64,000 nucleotides of DNA from an archaeon (GTDB taxonomy: Archaea > Methanobacteriota_B > Thermococci > Methanofastidiosales > NM3). The stretch lies in the NCBI GenBank assembly GCA_004212155.1, contig RXIG01000028.1, positions 32,812 to 96,811 on the forward strand. The letters are read 5' to 3'. The notes below the pieces were generated by a model. It had not been told where the DNA came from, made no database searches, and was given only the letters and a program-made list of their open reading frames with translations. The translations under genes were made by a program, and so were the position numbers. This document shows positions 52,985-61,833 of this stretch, one piece after another; position 1 is the first letter of the stretch; each line of letters begins with the position of its first letter.

Positions 52985-53855
52985 CGATGCCGCAAAGGCC
53001 CTCATAATCGAGTTCTGTGGAGGCGCAGAAGATGTCGAGCTCATCCTTGATCCGCGTGATATGGTCGATGTCATACATCCCGAGCGCCGTGCCCATCTGT
53101 ACGGCCGACGCTCCAGCGTAGAGGTATTCAACGACGTCCTCCCACGAGGCTATACCCCCAATGCCAATGATGGGTATGTCGATGGCACCGGCAAGGTCCC
53201 AGACGGCGCGCACGCCGATCGGCTTAATGGCCGGACCGGAAAGGCCTCCGCCTATGTTTGAGAGGATGGGATGTTTTTGGTAAATGTCTATTGCCATGGC
53301 CTTCACCGTGTTGATCGCACATATGGCATCGGCCCCCCCTTCCTGGGCAGCCAGACCAATCTTTGTGATGTCGGCGACGTTGGGTGTGAGCTTGGCAAGG
53401 ACCGGTACATTGGAGGCCTCCTTGGCCGCTCTGACGACACGCTCTACAAGGTTCGGGTCCTGTCCGATGGCAAGAAGTCCGCCCGCATGGGGGCAAGAGA
53501 GGTTGAGCTCGAGCGCACTGCAGTGGGGCGAGAGGCGTCGAGCCAGTTCGGCGAACTCCCCCTCGTCGTTGCCATAGATCGAGACGACGATGGGCATGGA
53601 CACCTCACTTCTTCCAAGCTCCTCGATGAACGCGTCGACGCCGGGATTTGGCAATCCCATTGCGTTGATGACACCGCTTGCCACGCCCGTGACGGTGGGA
53701 TTGTCGTAGCCCTTGTTTGGCACAAGGGATATCGATTTGGTCACGACGGCGCCGGCATGCGCAGCCTCGATGCGAGAGAAGAGCCCCGCTGATATGCCAA
53801 GCACTCCCGAACATACCATGAGGGGATTGTCCATCCGTATGCCTGCGACGTCCAT
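52965..53855 (-). CDS. pyrD: Dihydroorotate dehydrogenase, catalytic subunit (class 1B)
   Basis: 296 residues of an FMN TIM barrel. The active-site base is the Cys in ALELNLSCPHAGGL near residue 128; FMN-binding segments include NPLMVCSGVLG, TKSIS and GIGGIASWEDVVEYLYAGASAVQMGT at the C-terminus. Class 1B enzymes use a PyrK partner, which is not in the window. Start at 53855 with GGAGTAGGA upstream; the longer frame to 53951 would overlap DUF555. Fourth gene after dphB, DUF357 and DUF555. Confidence 0.93.
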   Translation of the reverse strand: MDVAGIRMDNPLMVCSGVLGISAGLFSRIEAAHAGAVVTKSISLVPNKGYDNPTVTGVASGVINAMGLPNPGVDAFIEELGRSEVSMPIVVSIYGNDEGEFAELARRLSPHCSALELNLSCPHAGGLLAIGQDPNLVERVVRAAKEASNVPVLAKLTPNVADITKIGLAAQEGGADAICAINTVKAMAIDIYQKHPILSNIGGGLSGPAIKPIGVRAVWDLAGAIDIPIIGIGGIASWEDVVEYLYAGASAVQMGTALGMYDIDHITRIKDELDIFCASTELDYEGLCGIVRKRYP

Positions 53856-53862
53856 CGTTTTC

Positions 53863-54207
53863 CTACTCCTTGAGCCGCTCAATGTCATATGTCTTGAGCG
53901 GCACGTCCTTGAGCGCGCGACCGATCGAGGATTTCGCGATATTTTCAGCATGCTTTTCGTTTTCGGCGTTGAATACCTTCATAGTAAGGTAGACACCGAC
54001 AAGTCCCATCTTGCCCACAACGAACGCGCTGCTAAAGAGCCCCGAGCACATGGGACACTGCGACGCCCCGATGTCTATCTTCACATACTCGAGATTGACA
54101 CGCTTGAGCTTCTTGCCCACTTGGGATATGGCTATGTTCGCAGCGTCGTCGCGCGTCCCCACATTGCGCAACACAACGGGAACCTCCAATACAACGAGGT
54201 AGTTCAT
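53863..54207 (-). CDS. DUF555 family protein
   Basis: 114 residues of the archaeal DUF555 family. The core contains GASQCPMCSG near residue 50, a CxxC pair expected to bind zinc as part of a dimer site, and a C-terminal segment RALKDVPLKTYDIE. The function is not established. GTGAT lies four bases before the ATG. It is in a four-gene operon with dphB, DUF357 and pyrD, which does not itself define the role. Confidence 0.88.
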   Translation of the reverse strand: MNYLVVLEVPVVLRNVGTRDDAANIAISQVGKKLKRVNLEYVKIDIGASQCPMCSGLFSSAFVVGKMGLVGVYLTMKVFNAENEKHAENIAKSSIGRALKDVPLKTYDIERLKE

Positions 54208-54212
54208 CGCAA

Positions 54213-54512
54213 TCACTCCGACTGTTCGAACGCGAACAGGTCTGAGGACGACACCTTGAACACGCCGAGGCGCGCACCCGCGTCAAGGAATCCGTGCAAG
54301 TAGTTAAGGCTTGCAAACGATGTCACATAATCGTCCTTTCCTCTATAGTAGTTCGCATCATTATAGTAGCGTTGTGCCATGTCCAAGTAATCGCGCGCCA
54401 CCAGCTCGAGGTGGCTCCCCTTCGGAACGATGACCTTCGCGTCGTCCAATGCCGCTTTCGCGACAGAAAAGTAACGGTCGAGTTTCTCATCACCAATCTT
54501 GTCATTTCTCAT
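54213..54512 (-). CDS. DUF357 family protein
   Basis: 99 residues, predicted as three or four helices, matching archaeal DUF357: DRYFSVAKAALDDAKV near residue 10, then YLDMAQRYYNDANYYRGKDDYVTSFASLNYLHGFLDAGARLG. The last part resembles a helical hairpin of HEPN-like shape. Function unknown. Start chosen at 54512 with GGTGA five bases upstream. Four bases separate it from dphB. Confidence 0.85.
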   Translation of the reverse strand: MRNDKIGDEKLDRYFSVAKAALDDAKVIVPKGSHLELVARDYLDMAQRYYNDANYYRGKDDYVTSFASLNYLHGFLDAGARLGVFKVSSSDLFAFEQSE

Positions 54513-54516
54513 AGTC

Positions 54517-55263
54517 TCACCCGTATCGGAAGAGTTCGACGTATTCCTCCTCGGCGAAATGCATCTCCCCCGGCACCACGATGCAGTGGGGTGGGGGTCC
54601 GAAGAACGACGCATCAAGCGAGGAAAGCTCGCTCACTTCCCCATATACTATTTTCTCACTTTTCCAACCAATCCTGGAAGCCACGATGATCGTAGACACG
54701 ATTGTCTCTTCGTCTGCGGCACGCAGTAAGCGCATGCCGTCGACGGGGTTCATATATATGTCCCTATCTGCTTTTAAATCAAGAAATAAGAGCGTATGTA
54801 AGCCCCTTTTCTTATTTTGTACTATCGTCTCATAAAAGCTTTTTGGAAAGTAGTTTTTCTCAGGGTAGACGATGCTTGCCGACTTTCCAAATTTGTAGAG
54901 CATGAGGCCTGTCGAGCCGATCGCTGAATATATTGAGGATGCATGGCAGATGGCGAGCGGTATGCCATCCTCTCGTGCACGGGCCGCAAGCGATATATGT
55001 GTTGTCGCAACGAGCGGATCGCCCATCACAAGGAAGGCGACGGTACAGGTTCGTGCCCGCTCGAGTGGGAGTTCCCGTTCCTCCACGTCCTCTCGTGTCA
55101 GCACTGTGATAGGTTTACCGACGATACGTTCTATCTCGGCCATGTCAACACATGGAAGCGACGTGTAGAACTCTGCAAATACCTCATCCGACCCTGCAAC
55201 ATACGAGAGACCCTTGGCGGATATCTCCGTACCGTCCAGTCCTAGCCCTATGAGCGCAAGCAT
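54517..55263 (-). CDS. dphB: Diphthine synthase
   Basis: 248 residues of the tetrapyrrole-methylase fold: LALIGLGLDGTEIS at the N-terminus, FLVMGDPLVATTH near residue 90 and the SAIGSTGLMLYKFG region near 115. It methylates the 3-amino-3-carboxypropyl group on EF-2 during diphthamide synthesis. Dph2, the first enzyme, is not in the window. A TATA-like TTTTTAAAAGG (55284-55293 region) about 25 bases before the ATG suggests a leaderless mRNA. First gene of a four-gene operon ending with pyrD. Confidence 0.95.
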   Translation of the reverse strand: MLALIGLGLDGTEISAKGLSYVAGSDEVFAEFYTSLPCVDMAEIERIVGKPITVLTREDVEERELPLERARTCTVAFLVMGDPLVATTHISLAARAREDGIPLAICHASSIYSAIGSTGLMLYKFGKSASIVYPEKNYFPKSFYETIVQNKKRGLHTLLFLDLKADRDIYMNPVDGMRLLRAADEETIVSTIIVASRIGWKSEKIVYGEVSELSSLDASFFGPPPHCIVVPGEMHFAEEEYVELFRYG

Positions 55264-55377
55264 ACGGAGAGTAGGGGAGAAACCTTTTAAAAACTAACGA
55301 ATGGAAAAGCCGAAAAAAAACCATGCAGCGTTCCTCAAACGACACATTATCACGTGGGTCGTTATTTTGCTCGATTT

Positions 55378-55384
55378 AAAAAAA
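55378..55384 (-). terminator. T-run terminator of the beta-propeller gene
   Basis: Seven T residues on the minus strand, about 23 bases after the stop at 55407, in otherwise AT-rich sequence. Archaeal termination often needs only such a run. Confidence 0.35.
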
Positions 55385-55406
55385 TAATGAATAAAGGCGT
55401 GCGCCC

Positions 55407-56780
55407 CTATTCAAAACAGTATATCTTTCCTTGGTCGGTCCCTATGAGGATCTTGCCCTCATAAAATGAAGCACCACGCGCTATATCGTTGCCATCCAAC
55501 ACCTTCCTCCAGATCTCCTCTCCCGAAGCGATGTCTATGATCAACACGCGTAGGGGCTCATCAGTCTCGTATTGCGGAGGGCCAAACACCACTAGTTTGT
55601 CAGGCGTGGCTATCGGGAAGTTCCTAAGGACGTTGGAGCTAAAGTCCAGGGGCATGCTCCATATCTCGCGACCGTTGCTTTTGTCCAGGCATGTGATTAT
55701 CTGCCCTCTCATCTCATATATCGCTAAGAAAACATGTTCGTCTCCAACAGTGATGTTTTCTCCCCATCTGTCCACCTCGTGCTGCCATACGATCGTGTTT
55801 GAGGTCGTTGAGATGCAGAACGCATACGTTTCATAGTCGTCCATCCTCTGTCCCTGGGTGTATATCTTCCCATCAGAGACAGCAAGCTGCCTTCCGTTGA
55901 AGCCGGATACGTTGGGATTGCTATAAACGTAGCTGGTGGTCCCGGTGTCAATGTCGTAACCAATTATCTTATCGTTTTCATCCCAGAGAAGTGTCGTAAA
56001 GTACGCTACGCCATCTTCGATGGCGGGGGATGATGATATATGGTAATCTACCGTCTTATGCCAAAGTACCTCTCCGTTGTTGGCATCGAAAACGCATATG
56101 ACGTTGCGCTCCCCCCCCATTTCCCCCAGGGTGATGAGTATCCTGTCATCTCCACGATTCATTCCGTTTGCCATTAGCGAACCTATTCCCGAAAATAGTC
56201 CCGTTATATCCTCAGATGCCCATAGCATGCTGCCGTCATGGGCATCGTAGCAGATCAACGTCTTCTCATCGCCGTCTTTGAACACGTAGAGCTTCTCGTC
56301 ATAGAGTATCATGTCATAGTAACCCAAGAATGGCAATGTTGTTTTCCAGTAAAGCTCGCCAGACTCGACATCGAGGCATATTAGTGTGTGCTCAGTAGGC
56401 GAGGCTTCGATATAAAATGCCCTTCCATAATCGGTCAATATATAGTTCAGCGGTAATCCTATGTCCTGTGACCATACTTCCTGCGGATTTTCCGATATCT
56501 CGCAGTCATAGTATCTGGTGTTCCCAGAGTCTTGGTTCATGAACAACGTGGAACATTCGCTGCGTACATAGGCAGGCGTTGGAGGTGCCGTTGTGGGGGG
56601 TTGCGTTGGGGCTGCCGTTGTTGGGGCCGCCGTGGTCGGTGCGCTCGTCGTAGGCGCGGCCGTAGTGGGTGGGGCAGTGGTGGTCGCTTCACCCTCATCA
56701 TCACCTCCCGATATGCATCCGGAAAGTATTGTTGCTATAAGCATCAAAACTACTATCTTCGAAATATAGGTATTTTTCAT
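55407..56780 (-). CDS. Lipoprotein with PQQ-like beta-propeller
   Basis: 457 residues. Lipobox ILSGC with acyl-anchored Cys near residue 22, then a Thr/Pro/Ala linker of about 45 residues built from near-repeats of TTAAPTTAAP, likely glycosylated and spanning the cell wall. The rest (about 75-457) is a beta-propeller of PQQ/WD-like blades with repeated motifs such as LICLDVESGELYWKT, LICYDAHDGSMLWAS and VICVFDANNGEVLWHK. The PQQ-binding residues of dehydrogenases are not evident, so a scaffold or binding role is more likely than redox catalysis. ATG at 56780; GTG 56783 is an alternative. Confidence 0.85.
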   Translation of the reverse strand: MKNTYISKIVVLMLIATILSGCISGGDDEGEATTTAPPTTAAPTTSAPTTAAPTTAAPTQPPTTAPPTPAYVRSECSTLFMNQDSGNTRYYDCEISENPQEVWSQDIGLPLNYILTDYGRAFYIEASPTEHTLICLDVESGELYWKTTLPFLGYYDMILYDEKLYVFKDGDEKTLICYDAHDGSMLWASEDITGLFSGIGSLMANGMNRGDDRILITLGEMGGERNVICVFDANNGEVLWHKTVDYHISSSPAIEDGVAYFTTLLWDENDKIIGYDIDTGTTSYVYSNPNVSGFNGRQLAVSDGKIYTQGQRMDDYETYAFCISTTSNTIVWQHEVDRWGENITVGDEHVFLAIYEMRGQIITCLDKSNGREIWSMPLDFSSNVLRNFPIATPDKLVVFGPPQYETDEPLRVLIIDIASGEEIWRKVLDGNDIARGASFYEGKILIGTDQGKIYCFE

Positions 56781-57043
56781 CACGATTATTTTTCATACAT
56801 CTTTATTAAATTATTGAGAAGATGCACATATTCGTGTATCGTAACCTCTGATATCTTCTTCGTTGTCCACCTGCGATGAACAAAAAACTCTGAAAAATCG
56901 AGATAGCTACACCATGACGTTTTGCCCCCCCATTTGTGCATCTTTCTCATTATCGCTATAAAAAAACATAAATAATATCTTTTTATATAAATTAGTAATA
57001 TATATTATACAAATAGACAATAATAGTATACTAATAGGAAAAA

Positions 57044-57053
57044 TTTATATATC
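57044..57053 (+). promoter_or_regulatory. TATA box of the structured leader
   Basis: TTTATATATC with upstream GGAAAAA as possible BRE. Initiation 22-30 bases downstream would fall at about 57075, exactly where the long hairpin begins. Confidence 0.55.
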
Positions 57054-57075
57054 TGAACAGGGTAGTAGATTATGG

Positions 57076-57118
57076 ATCGACAGCGGCAGGTGAGAGAAAG
57101 CTCCCACCTCCTGTCGAT
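57076..57118 (+). ncRNA. Candidate structured 5' leader or small RNA, long hairpin
   Basis: ATCGACAG (57076-57083) pairs with CTGTCGAT (57111-57118), eight perfect base pairs. After an internal loop (CGGC against C), AGGTG (57088-57092) pairs with CACCT (57105-57109), then after an A/C mismatch GAG pairs with CTC around the tetraloop AAAG (57097-57100). The predicted transcript start coincides with its base, about 160 bases before the substrate-binding lipoprotein. It could be a regulatory leader, a stabilising 5' hairpin or an independent small RNA. It does not contain the conserved core of TPP, fluoride or other known archaeal riboswitches that I can recall. Confidence 0.55.
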
Positions 57119-57235
57119 TCAGAACGTACTTTAGAGGAATAGCCCCATGCTATCCGCTCTTTCAGGGGGGTCGTTCAATGATGAACGCTTCCTCGTCTCA
57201 TAAAAAGGATATTTTCGTTTAAAAGGTGACAGAGC

Positions 57236-58441
57236 ATGAAAAAGAGATTTCAAGCCGTTTTTATCATCGTAGTGCTCTTTGGTATCCTGTGGTCAGGGTG
57301 CATAGGGGATGACGATGGATCGGAACCTACGGCACAACTCGTGTACATGTCAGGCTGTGGAAACATGCCGACAGCACTGAGCACGAATCAGATCGATGCC
57401 TACATCGCATGGCAACCGAATGCGGCCATCGCGGAGGTTGCTGATATAGGAAAGGTGATCACATATTCGCGCGACATGCCGCCTGAGGGCATGTGGCACA
57501 ATCACCCGTGTTGTGTCATTCATGCGCGGGAAGGGTTTATCGAGGACTACTACGACCTTGCAACATATCTCACCTCTCTCATGATCGTGGCAAGCGAGTA
57601 CGTGCAGGAGAATCCCGAAACGGCAGCTTACGACAGCGCTGAATGGATATTTGGGAACGGATCGCTCACCTTCGGTGACACGGAGGTCAGTTCGTATGAT
57701 GTGGAACTCGCATCCATTCCGACCATACAGTACACGACGGAACCGTCTGACGACTGGAAGGACGGGCTTGTGACCTTTGTCAGGTCGCTGGAAGACATCG
57801 AGATGGTGGATGGTGCCCTTAAAGGCTTGGATGAGCAAGCAATTCTGGATAAGCTGCTCCACAAAACGCTCTATGATGATGCCATAGCACTTCTCGAATC
57901 GGAGGCGTATCGGGACGCACAGGCACCATCCTCGATGCCCACTGTTAATCTTGGATACCTTGCTGCCGATGACCATGACGCCGCACTCTTTGTCGCTGCG
58001 TACGAATGGGAATACTTTCGGGACACATACGGCCTTTACTTGGAACCCATCAATCTCGGACCGCGCGGGACGTACTACCTCGTCGCGGGAGGGACGCGCG
58101 TGGCAAAGGTGAAAACGTTGGAGTTCAATGGTGGGTCTGCCCAGATGACGGCACTGAGCCAGGGCAGCGTTGATTTCGGTCTCGCTGGGGCTCCCCCCGC
58201 GATCCTCTTCATCGACAGCGAGGCCCCTGTAAAGATAATCTCTCCCCTCATGAAGGAGGGGTCTGGTGTCGTGGTCAAAACCGATGCCCCATATGACGAC
58301 TGGGACGGATTCGTGGAGTGGATCTATGAACAGCACGAGGCGGGAAAGACGGTAAAGATCGGCGTGCCGATGATCGGTGCTATACAGGATGTCATGATGA
58401 AGTTCGCCTTAAAGGAATCAGGGATTTCATACATCCTCTGA
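57236..58441 (+). CDS. ABC transporter substrate-binding lipoprotein with halves in swapped order
   Basis: 401 residues with a lipoprotein signal ending in WSGC (Cys22). The mature part resembles NrtA/SsuA/TauA (NMT1-like) binding proteins but in permuted order. Residues 34-200 match the usual second half: MPTALSTNQIDAYIAWQP, then ENPETAA. Residues 235-401 match the usual first half: VNLGYLAADDHDAALFVA, AQMTALSQGSVDFGLAGAPPAI, SPLMKEGSGVVV and VGVPMIGAIQDVMMKFAL-like text at the very end. The chain stops where the hinge would lead into the second half. No permease or ATPase is beside it. GGTGAC precedes the ATG. Ligand unknown; sulfonate, nitrate-like anions or pyrimidine precursors are bound by relatives. 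Confidence 0.8.
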   Translation: MKKRFQAVFIIVVLFGILWSGCIGDDDGSEPTAQLVYMSGCGNMPTALSTNQIDAYIAWQPNAAIAEVADIGKVITYSRDMPPEGMWHNHPCCVIHAREGFIEDYYDLATYLTSLMIVASEYVQENPETAAYDSAEWIFGNGSLTFGDTEVSSYDVELASIPTIQYTTEPSDDWKDGLVTFVRSLEDIEMVDGALKGLDEQAILDKLLHKTLYDDAIALLESEAYRDAQAPSSMPTVNLGYLAADDHDAALFVAAYEWEYFRDTYGLYLEPINLGPRGTYYLVAGGTRVAKVKTLEFNGGSAQMTALSQGSVDFGLAGAPPAILFIDSEAPVKIISPLMKEGSGVVVKTDAPYDDWDGFVEWIYEQHEAGKTVKIGVPMIGAIQDVMMKFALKESGISYIL

Positions 58442-58446
58442 TTTTC

Positions 58447-58453
58447 TTTTTTT
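58447..58453 (+). terminator. T-run terminator after the substrate-binding protein
   Basis: Seven T residues, shortly preceded by a further T4, six bases after the stop codon. Confidence 0.4.
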
Positions 58454-58642
58454 CCCTGAATAACGAACACCGTAAGGAACAATTTCCAGTGCAACCATTT
58501 TGAAGTCTGTCCAGCTCACAAACTTATGAGCACTTAGACTGCGCCAATAATGGTGTACCTTTTTTCAGCTTCAACAGTAGGATTCCATAGTGTCCAGGCG
58601 CTACTGGTCATGCCGATGGATTTGAAAGAAAACAGGAAGAGA

Positions 58643-58662
58643 AAAAAAGAGAAAGGAAAAAA
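58643..58662 (-). terminator. T-run terminator of cdc48
   Basis: On the minus strand two runs, T6 and T7, follow the cdc48 stop within 25 bases, in a pyrimidine-rich stretch. Confidence 0.4.
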
Positions 58663-58664
58663 GC

Positions 58665-60791
58665 TCAGTCGAAGAACTTCTTCTCTCGTCGCATCTGTTC
58701 GCCGACCTTCTTGAGCGCCTCGTTGAAGTGTGCCTGTGTCACGATGTCGGCCTCGAGGCTCTCTCTGATGGCGTTCATACCCGCTTCCTTTACGAGGGCC
58801 GCAATGTCTGCACCGGTGTAGTCTTCGGTCTCTTCGGCGATCTTTGCTAGGTCGACGTCGTCTGCCAACGGCATCTCCTTGGTGTGCACCTTGAGTATCT
58901 CCTCTCGGCCCTCCTTTTCCGGCATGGGGATCTTGACTATCGAGTCGAACCTCCCTGGCCTCAGCAAGGCGCTGTCGAGTATGTCCGGTCTGTTCGTGGC
59001 GGCGATGACTATTACCTTGTCGAGCTTCTCGATGCCATCCATCTCGCTTAGGAGCTGGTTGACGATGCGTTCGGTCACCTTCGTGCCGACCTCCTCCCCC
59101 CGGGAGCCTGCAATGGCGTCGATCTCATCGAAGAAGATGATCGTCGGCGCGACCTGCCGTGCCCGCTTGAAGACCTTGCGGATGCCGCGTTCCGATTCGC
59201 CGACCCACTTCGAGATGAGCTCGGGGCCTCGAACGGCGATGAAGTTCGCATCAGATTCGTTTGCTACCGCCTTAGCGATAAGCGTCTTGCCCGTTCCGGG
59301 CGGACCGTAGAGCAACACGCCAGTGGATGGTTTGATGCCGACTCGCTTGTACGACTCGGGATACTTCAGTGGCCACTCGATGGTCTCTTTCATCTGCCGC
59401 TTGACCGACTCCAGCCCGCCGATGTCAGACCAGTGCACGTCAGGAACCTCAACGAGCGCCTCTCTCATGCCCGAGGGCTCCACCTCGTGATATGCGTCAA
59501 GGAAGTCCTGTTGTGTCACTATGAGCTCACTGAGGAGTTCTGAGGATATCTTCACGTCCTTGCCCGTGATCTCGGGCACATGCCTTCGAAGCGCCTTCAT
59601 GGCCGCTTCCTTGCAGAGCGCCTCGAGGTCTGCCCCCACATAGCCGTGCGTTATGCGCGCGAGGTCTTCCCTATTGAAGTCCTCGGCAAGGGGCATGCTG
59701 CGGGTATGTATCTCGAGGATCTCCTTGCGCCCCTTCTCGTCGGGCACGCCTATCTCTATCTCCCTGTCAAAGCGCCCAGGCCTCCTCAAGGCCGGGTCAA
59801 TGGCGTTTTCAATGTTTGTTGCGCCAATGACGACGACCTTGCCCCTGCCCTTCAGGCCGTCCATGAGCGTGAGAAGCTGTGAGACGACGCGGCGTTCCAC
59901 CTCGCCCTTGCTCTCTTCCCTCTTTGGCGCTATGGCATCGATCTCGTCGATGAAGACGATGGAAGGAGCGTTCTTTTCTGCCTCGACAAACACGTTCCTG
60001 AGATTCTGTTCCGACTCGCCATAATACTTTGACATGATCTCGGGACCGTTGATGACGCTGAAATTGGCGTTGATCTCGTTGGCAAGCGCCTTGGCAAGCA
60101 TCGTCTTGCCCGTTCCGGGCGGTCCGTAGAGCAGCACACCCTTGGGCGGCTGCACGCCGAGCTTGTCGAAGACCTCGGGATGCTTCATGGGTAGCTCTAC
60201 CATCTCGCGTATCTTGTGTATCTCCTCTTCCAGACCGCCGATGTCCTCGTAGGTAACGTCGGGGACCTTGGTAAGGTCTGAAACCTTGGTCGGTTTCTCC
60301 GATACGCGGATCTCGGTCGCAGGCGTGACGCGCACGCATCCGGCGGGATCGGTCTTTGTCACCATGAACGGTATCTGGTTAGTGTATATGTCAAGGACGA
60401 TGTAGCTCCCCTTTATGGCAGGCTTGTCCATGAGCTTTTGCTTGAAGTAGGTCGATATGTCACCCCGTATGCGCAATTCGTATTCCAGCGGTGCGAGCTC
60501 GAGCACACGGCAGTCCTGTGCGGTGACCTTTGATATCTTCACCTTGTCGCCAAGCGACGTTCCGGCGTTCTTCCTCAAAATGCCGTCCATGCGCACAATC
60601 TCGAGGCCCTCGTCCTCGGGTTTGCCCCTCCAGACGACGGCAACGGCCGTACGGCTTCCCTCTATCTGGATGAAGTCGCCCGTATTCAATCCTAATCTTT
60701 CCATCTCTCGTGAGGACAATCGTACGATCTGTCTACCCACGTCCATCTTCTCCGCATCTGCGACGGTATAATGCATCGCGTTCTCATTCAT
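58665..60791 (-). CDS. cdc48: Cdc48/VAT family AAA+ ATPase
   Basis: 708 residues. N-terminal substrate-binding domain (about 1-180, double-psi barrel and cradle), then two AAA modules. D1: GPPGTGKT with VLLYG, Walker [15 protein letters not shown], arginine finger region [16 protein letters not shown]2: [28 protein letters not shown] and [14 protein letters not shown]. It unfolds proteins for the proteasome and other pathways. The aromatic-hydrophobic C-terminus ends RREKKFFD, short for VAT and without the HbYX motif. Start at 60791 with GAGGTGG upstream. An HSR1-like operator lies in its promoter. Confidence 0.96.
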   Translation of the reverse strand: MNENAMHYTVADAEKMDVGRQIVRLSSREMERLGLNTGDFIQIEGSRTAVAVVWRGKPEDEGLEIVRMDGILRKNAGTSLGDKVKISKVTAQDCRVLELAPLEYELRIRGDISTYFKQKLMDKPAIKGSYIVLDIYTNQIPFMVTKTDPAGCVRVTPATEIRVSEKPTKVSDLTKVPDVTYEDIGGLEEEIHKIREMVELPMKHPEVFDKLGVQPPKGVLLYGPPGTGKTMLAKALANEINANFSVINGPEIMSKYYGESEQNLRNVFVEAEKNAPSIVFIDEIDAIAPKREESKGEVERRVVSQLLTLMDGLKGRGKVVVIGATNIENAIDPALRRPGRFDREIEIGVPDEKGRKEILEIHTRSMPLAEDFNREDLARITHGYVGADLEALCKEAAMKALRRHVPEITGKDVKISSELLSELIVTQQDFLDAYHEVEPSGMREALVEVPDVHWSDIGGLESVKRQMKETIEWPLKYPESYKRVGIKPSTGVLLYGPPGTGKTLIAKAVANESDANFIAVRGPELISKWVGESERGIRKVFKRARQVAPTIIFFDEIDAIAGSRGEEVGTKVTERIVNQLLSEMDGIEKLDKVIVIAATNRPDILDSALLRPGRFDSIVKIPMPEKEGREEILKVHTKEMPLADDVDLAKIAEETEDYTGADIAALVKEAGMNAIRESLEADIVTQAHFNEALKKVGEQMRREKKFFD

Positions 60792-60855
60792 GCGTTTCCA
60801 CCTCTTGTATCTCTCCAATTTTGATATGGTGTTTATCGTGTATCTTGTCAGTGCG

Positions 60856-60869
60856 GTGTTTTTTAACAC
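60856..60869 (-). promoter_or_regulatory. Inner TATA-like element and inverted repeat of cdc48
   Basis: GTGTT-TTTT-AACAC is a perfect five-base inverted repeat around four T. On the minus strand it contains TTAAAAAAC, a possible second TATA that would start transcription near 60835 and give a 45-base leader. Confidence 0.35.
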
Positions 60870-60902
60870 GCGCAGGCATCATGTGTCTTGGCTGCATGTT
60901 CA

Positions 60903-60917
60903 CTAACATAATGTTAG
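60903..60917 (-). promoter_or_regulatory. HSR1-like heat-shock operator, CTAAC-N5-GTTAG
   Basis: CTAAC ATAAT GTTAG is an exact match to the palindrome I recall as the binding site of the heat-shock regulator HSR1 of Archaeoglobus fulgidus, whose operon includes cdc48. A third GTTAG half-site stands at 60929-60933. The site lies 24-48 bases downstream of the outer TATA (TTTTTAAATAG on the minus strand, 60941-60951), over the expected transcription start, a position suited to repression. Agreement of motif, spacing and target gene makes chance unlikely. Confidence 0.7.
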
Positions 60918-60940
60918 CTTCACTATATGTTAGTTTAATC

Positions 60941-60951
60941 TATTTAAAAAT
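60941..60951 (-). promoter_or_regulatory. Outer TATA box of cdc48
   Basis: TTTTTAAATAG on the minus strand. Expected transcription start is about 60918, at the edge of the CTAAC-N5-GTTAG palindrome. Confidence 0.45.
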
Positions 60952-60996
60952 TTTTTGGTAGATCCTAGTGCCGTTTCAAGCACGACGGCGTCCGAG

Positions 60997-61791
60997 TTAG
61001 CGCTCCGTGCCGTTAAGCACGTCGAGTGACACATGGTAGCGTGCAAGAGAAGCATTGGCCTTCTTCTCGTAGTAGTCGCGCATCTTCTTTCGGGCGGGAC
61101 TGAAATCATGAAATGGTGCATTCACGCCGACCGAGTAGAGGAGCAACTGGGACGCGGGGGCAGGTGGCATCTTATGCCCATGAGGTTCGCGTAGCATTGC
61201 AACCACGTCATCTATGTGAATGGCGCCCTCTCTCACCTTGTAGAACGCCGATGCTATGCGACGACACATCTGCCACAGGAATCCTGGGCCGCGAAAGATG
61301 AGGCATGTGTCGCCATGTTCCATGCGAAACGTCATGGAAAGTGTGCGGTAAGGCGACTTCGATTCTCGCCTTCTGCAGAAAAGGGAGAAGTCGTGTGTGT
61401 CAGAGAAGATGGTGCACAGCTCGTTCAAAAGCGGGATGGGATAGTCTTCGATGCCCAGGTGATAGTGGTATTCCTTGATATAGGGGGGATGGTATGGCAT
61501 CGTGGTGTATCCTGTTATCCAGATATCTTCCAGATACTTCGTCATCCGTTGCAACTCATTGTGCTTGAAGAGTGAACCTGTATGGCCGCCTATGAAAAGA
61601 ATGTTCTCGCGTGCGCTCACGCCCTTGTCGGTGCGCGAGGCGAATCGAAAAAGAGAGGGCACCTCATCCATCGGGAGAAACGATGTTTTCCAGAAAGCCC
61701 GGAGTAGTTCCCCTTCGATCGTTGGATGGTGCGGCTGGCGCTGGGACCCGTGATAGGGATGCCCATCGTATGCCACCCTGAGCGCGAGCAT
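60997..61791 (-). CDS. truA: tRNA pseudouridine synthase TruA
   Basis: 264 residues. The catalytic Asp is in FASRTDKGVSA near residue 54; LALRVAYDGHPYHGSQRQ at the N-terminus and CRRRESKSPYRTL followed by RGPGFLWQMCRRIASA near 175 are family motifs. It makes pseudouridine at positions 38-40 of the tRNA anticodon stem. Start at 61791 rather than 61830 because the family begins LALRVAYDG. Downstream of the winged-helix gene on the same strand with about 40 bases between them. Confidence 0.93.
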   Translation of the reverse strand: MLALRVAYDGHPYHGSQRQPHHPTIEGELLRAFWKTSFLPMDEVPSLFRFASRTDKGVSARENILFIGGHTGSLFKHNELQRMTKYLEDIWITGYTTMPYHPPYIKEYHYHLGIEDYPIPLLNELCTIFSDTHDFSLFCRRRESKSPYRTLSMTFRMEHGDTCLIFRGPGFLWQMCRRIASAFYKVREGAIHIDDVVAMLREPHGHKMPPAPASQLLLYSVGVNAPFHDFSPARKKMRDYYEKKANASLARYHVSLDVLNGTER

Positions 61792-61833
61792 GAGAAAAGT
61801 ATAAGGAAAAAATAGAAAAAGATTGCGCAAGGA

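Larger units (their letters stand above)
56781..57235. other. Intergenic region with AT-rich promoter and structured leader
   Basis: The first 260 bases up to about 57040 are very AT-rich (56950-57045 especially) and hold no convincing frame. A TATA box at 57044-57053 is followed by the hairpin at 57076-57118, a smaller hairpin near 57138-57155 (ATAGC-CCCAT-GCTAT), and a GGTGAC ribosome-binding site just before the substrate-binding protein ATG at 57236. Confidence 0.5.

Noticed and set aside
57060-57130. TPP or other known riboswitch in the leader of the substrate-binding gene
   Set aside because: The conserved CUGAGA and ACCUGAUC cores are absent, and no other archaeal riboswitch consensus that I know fits; it is kept only as an unassigned hairpin.
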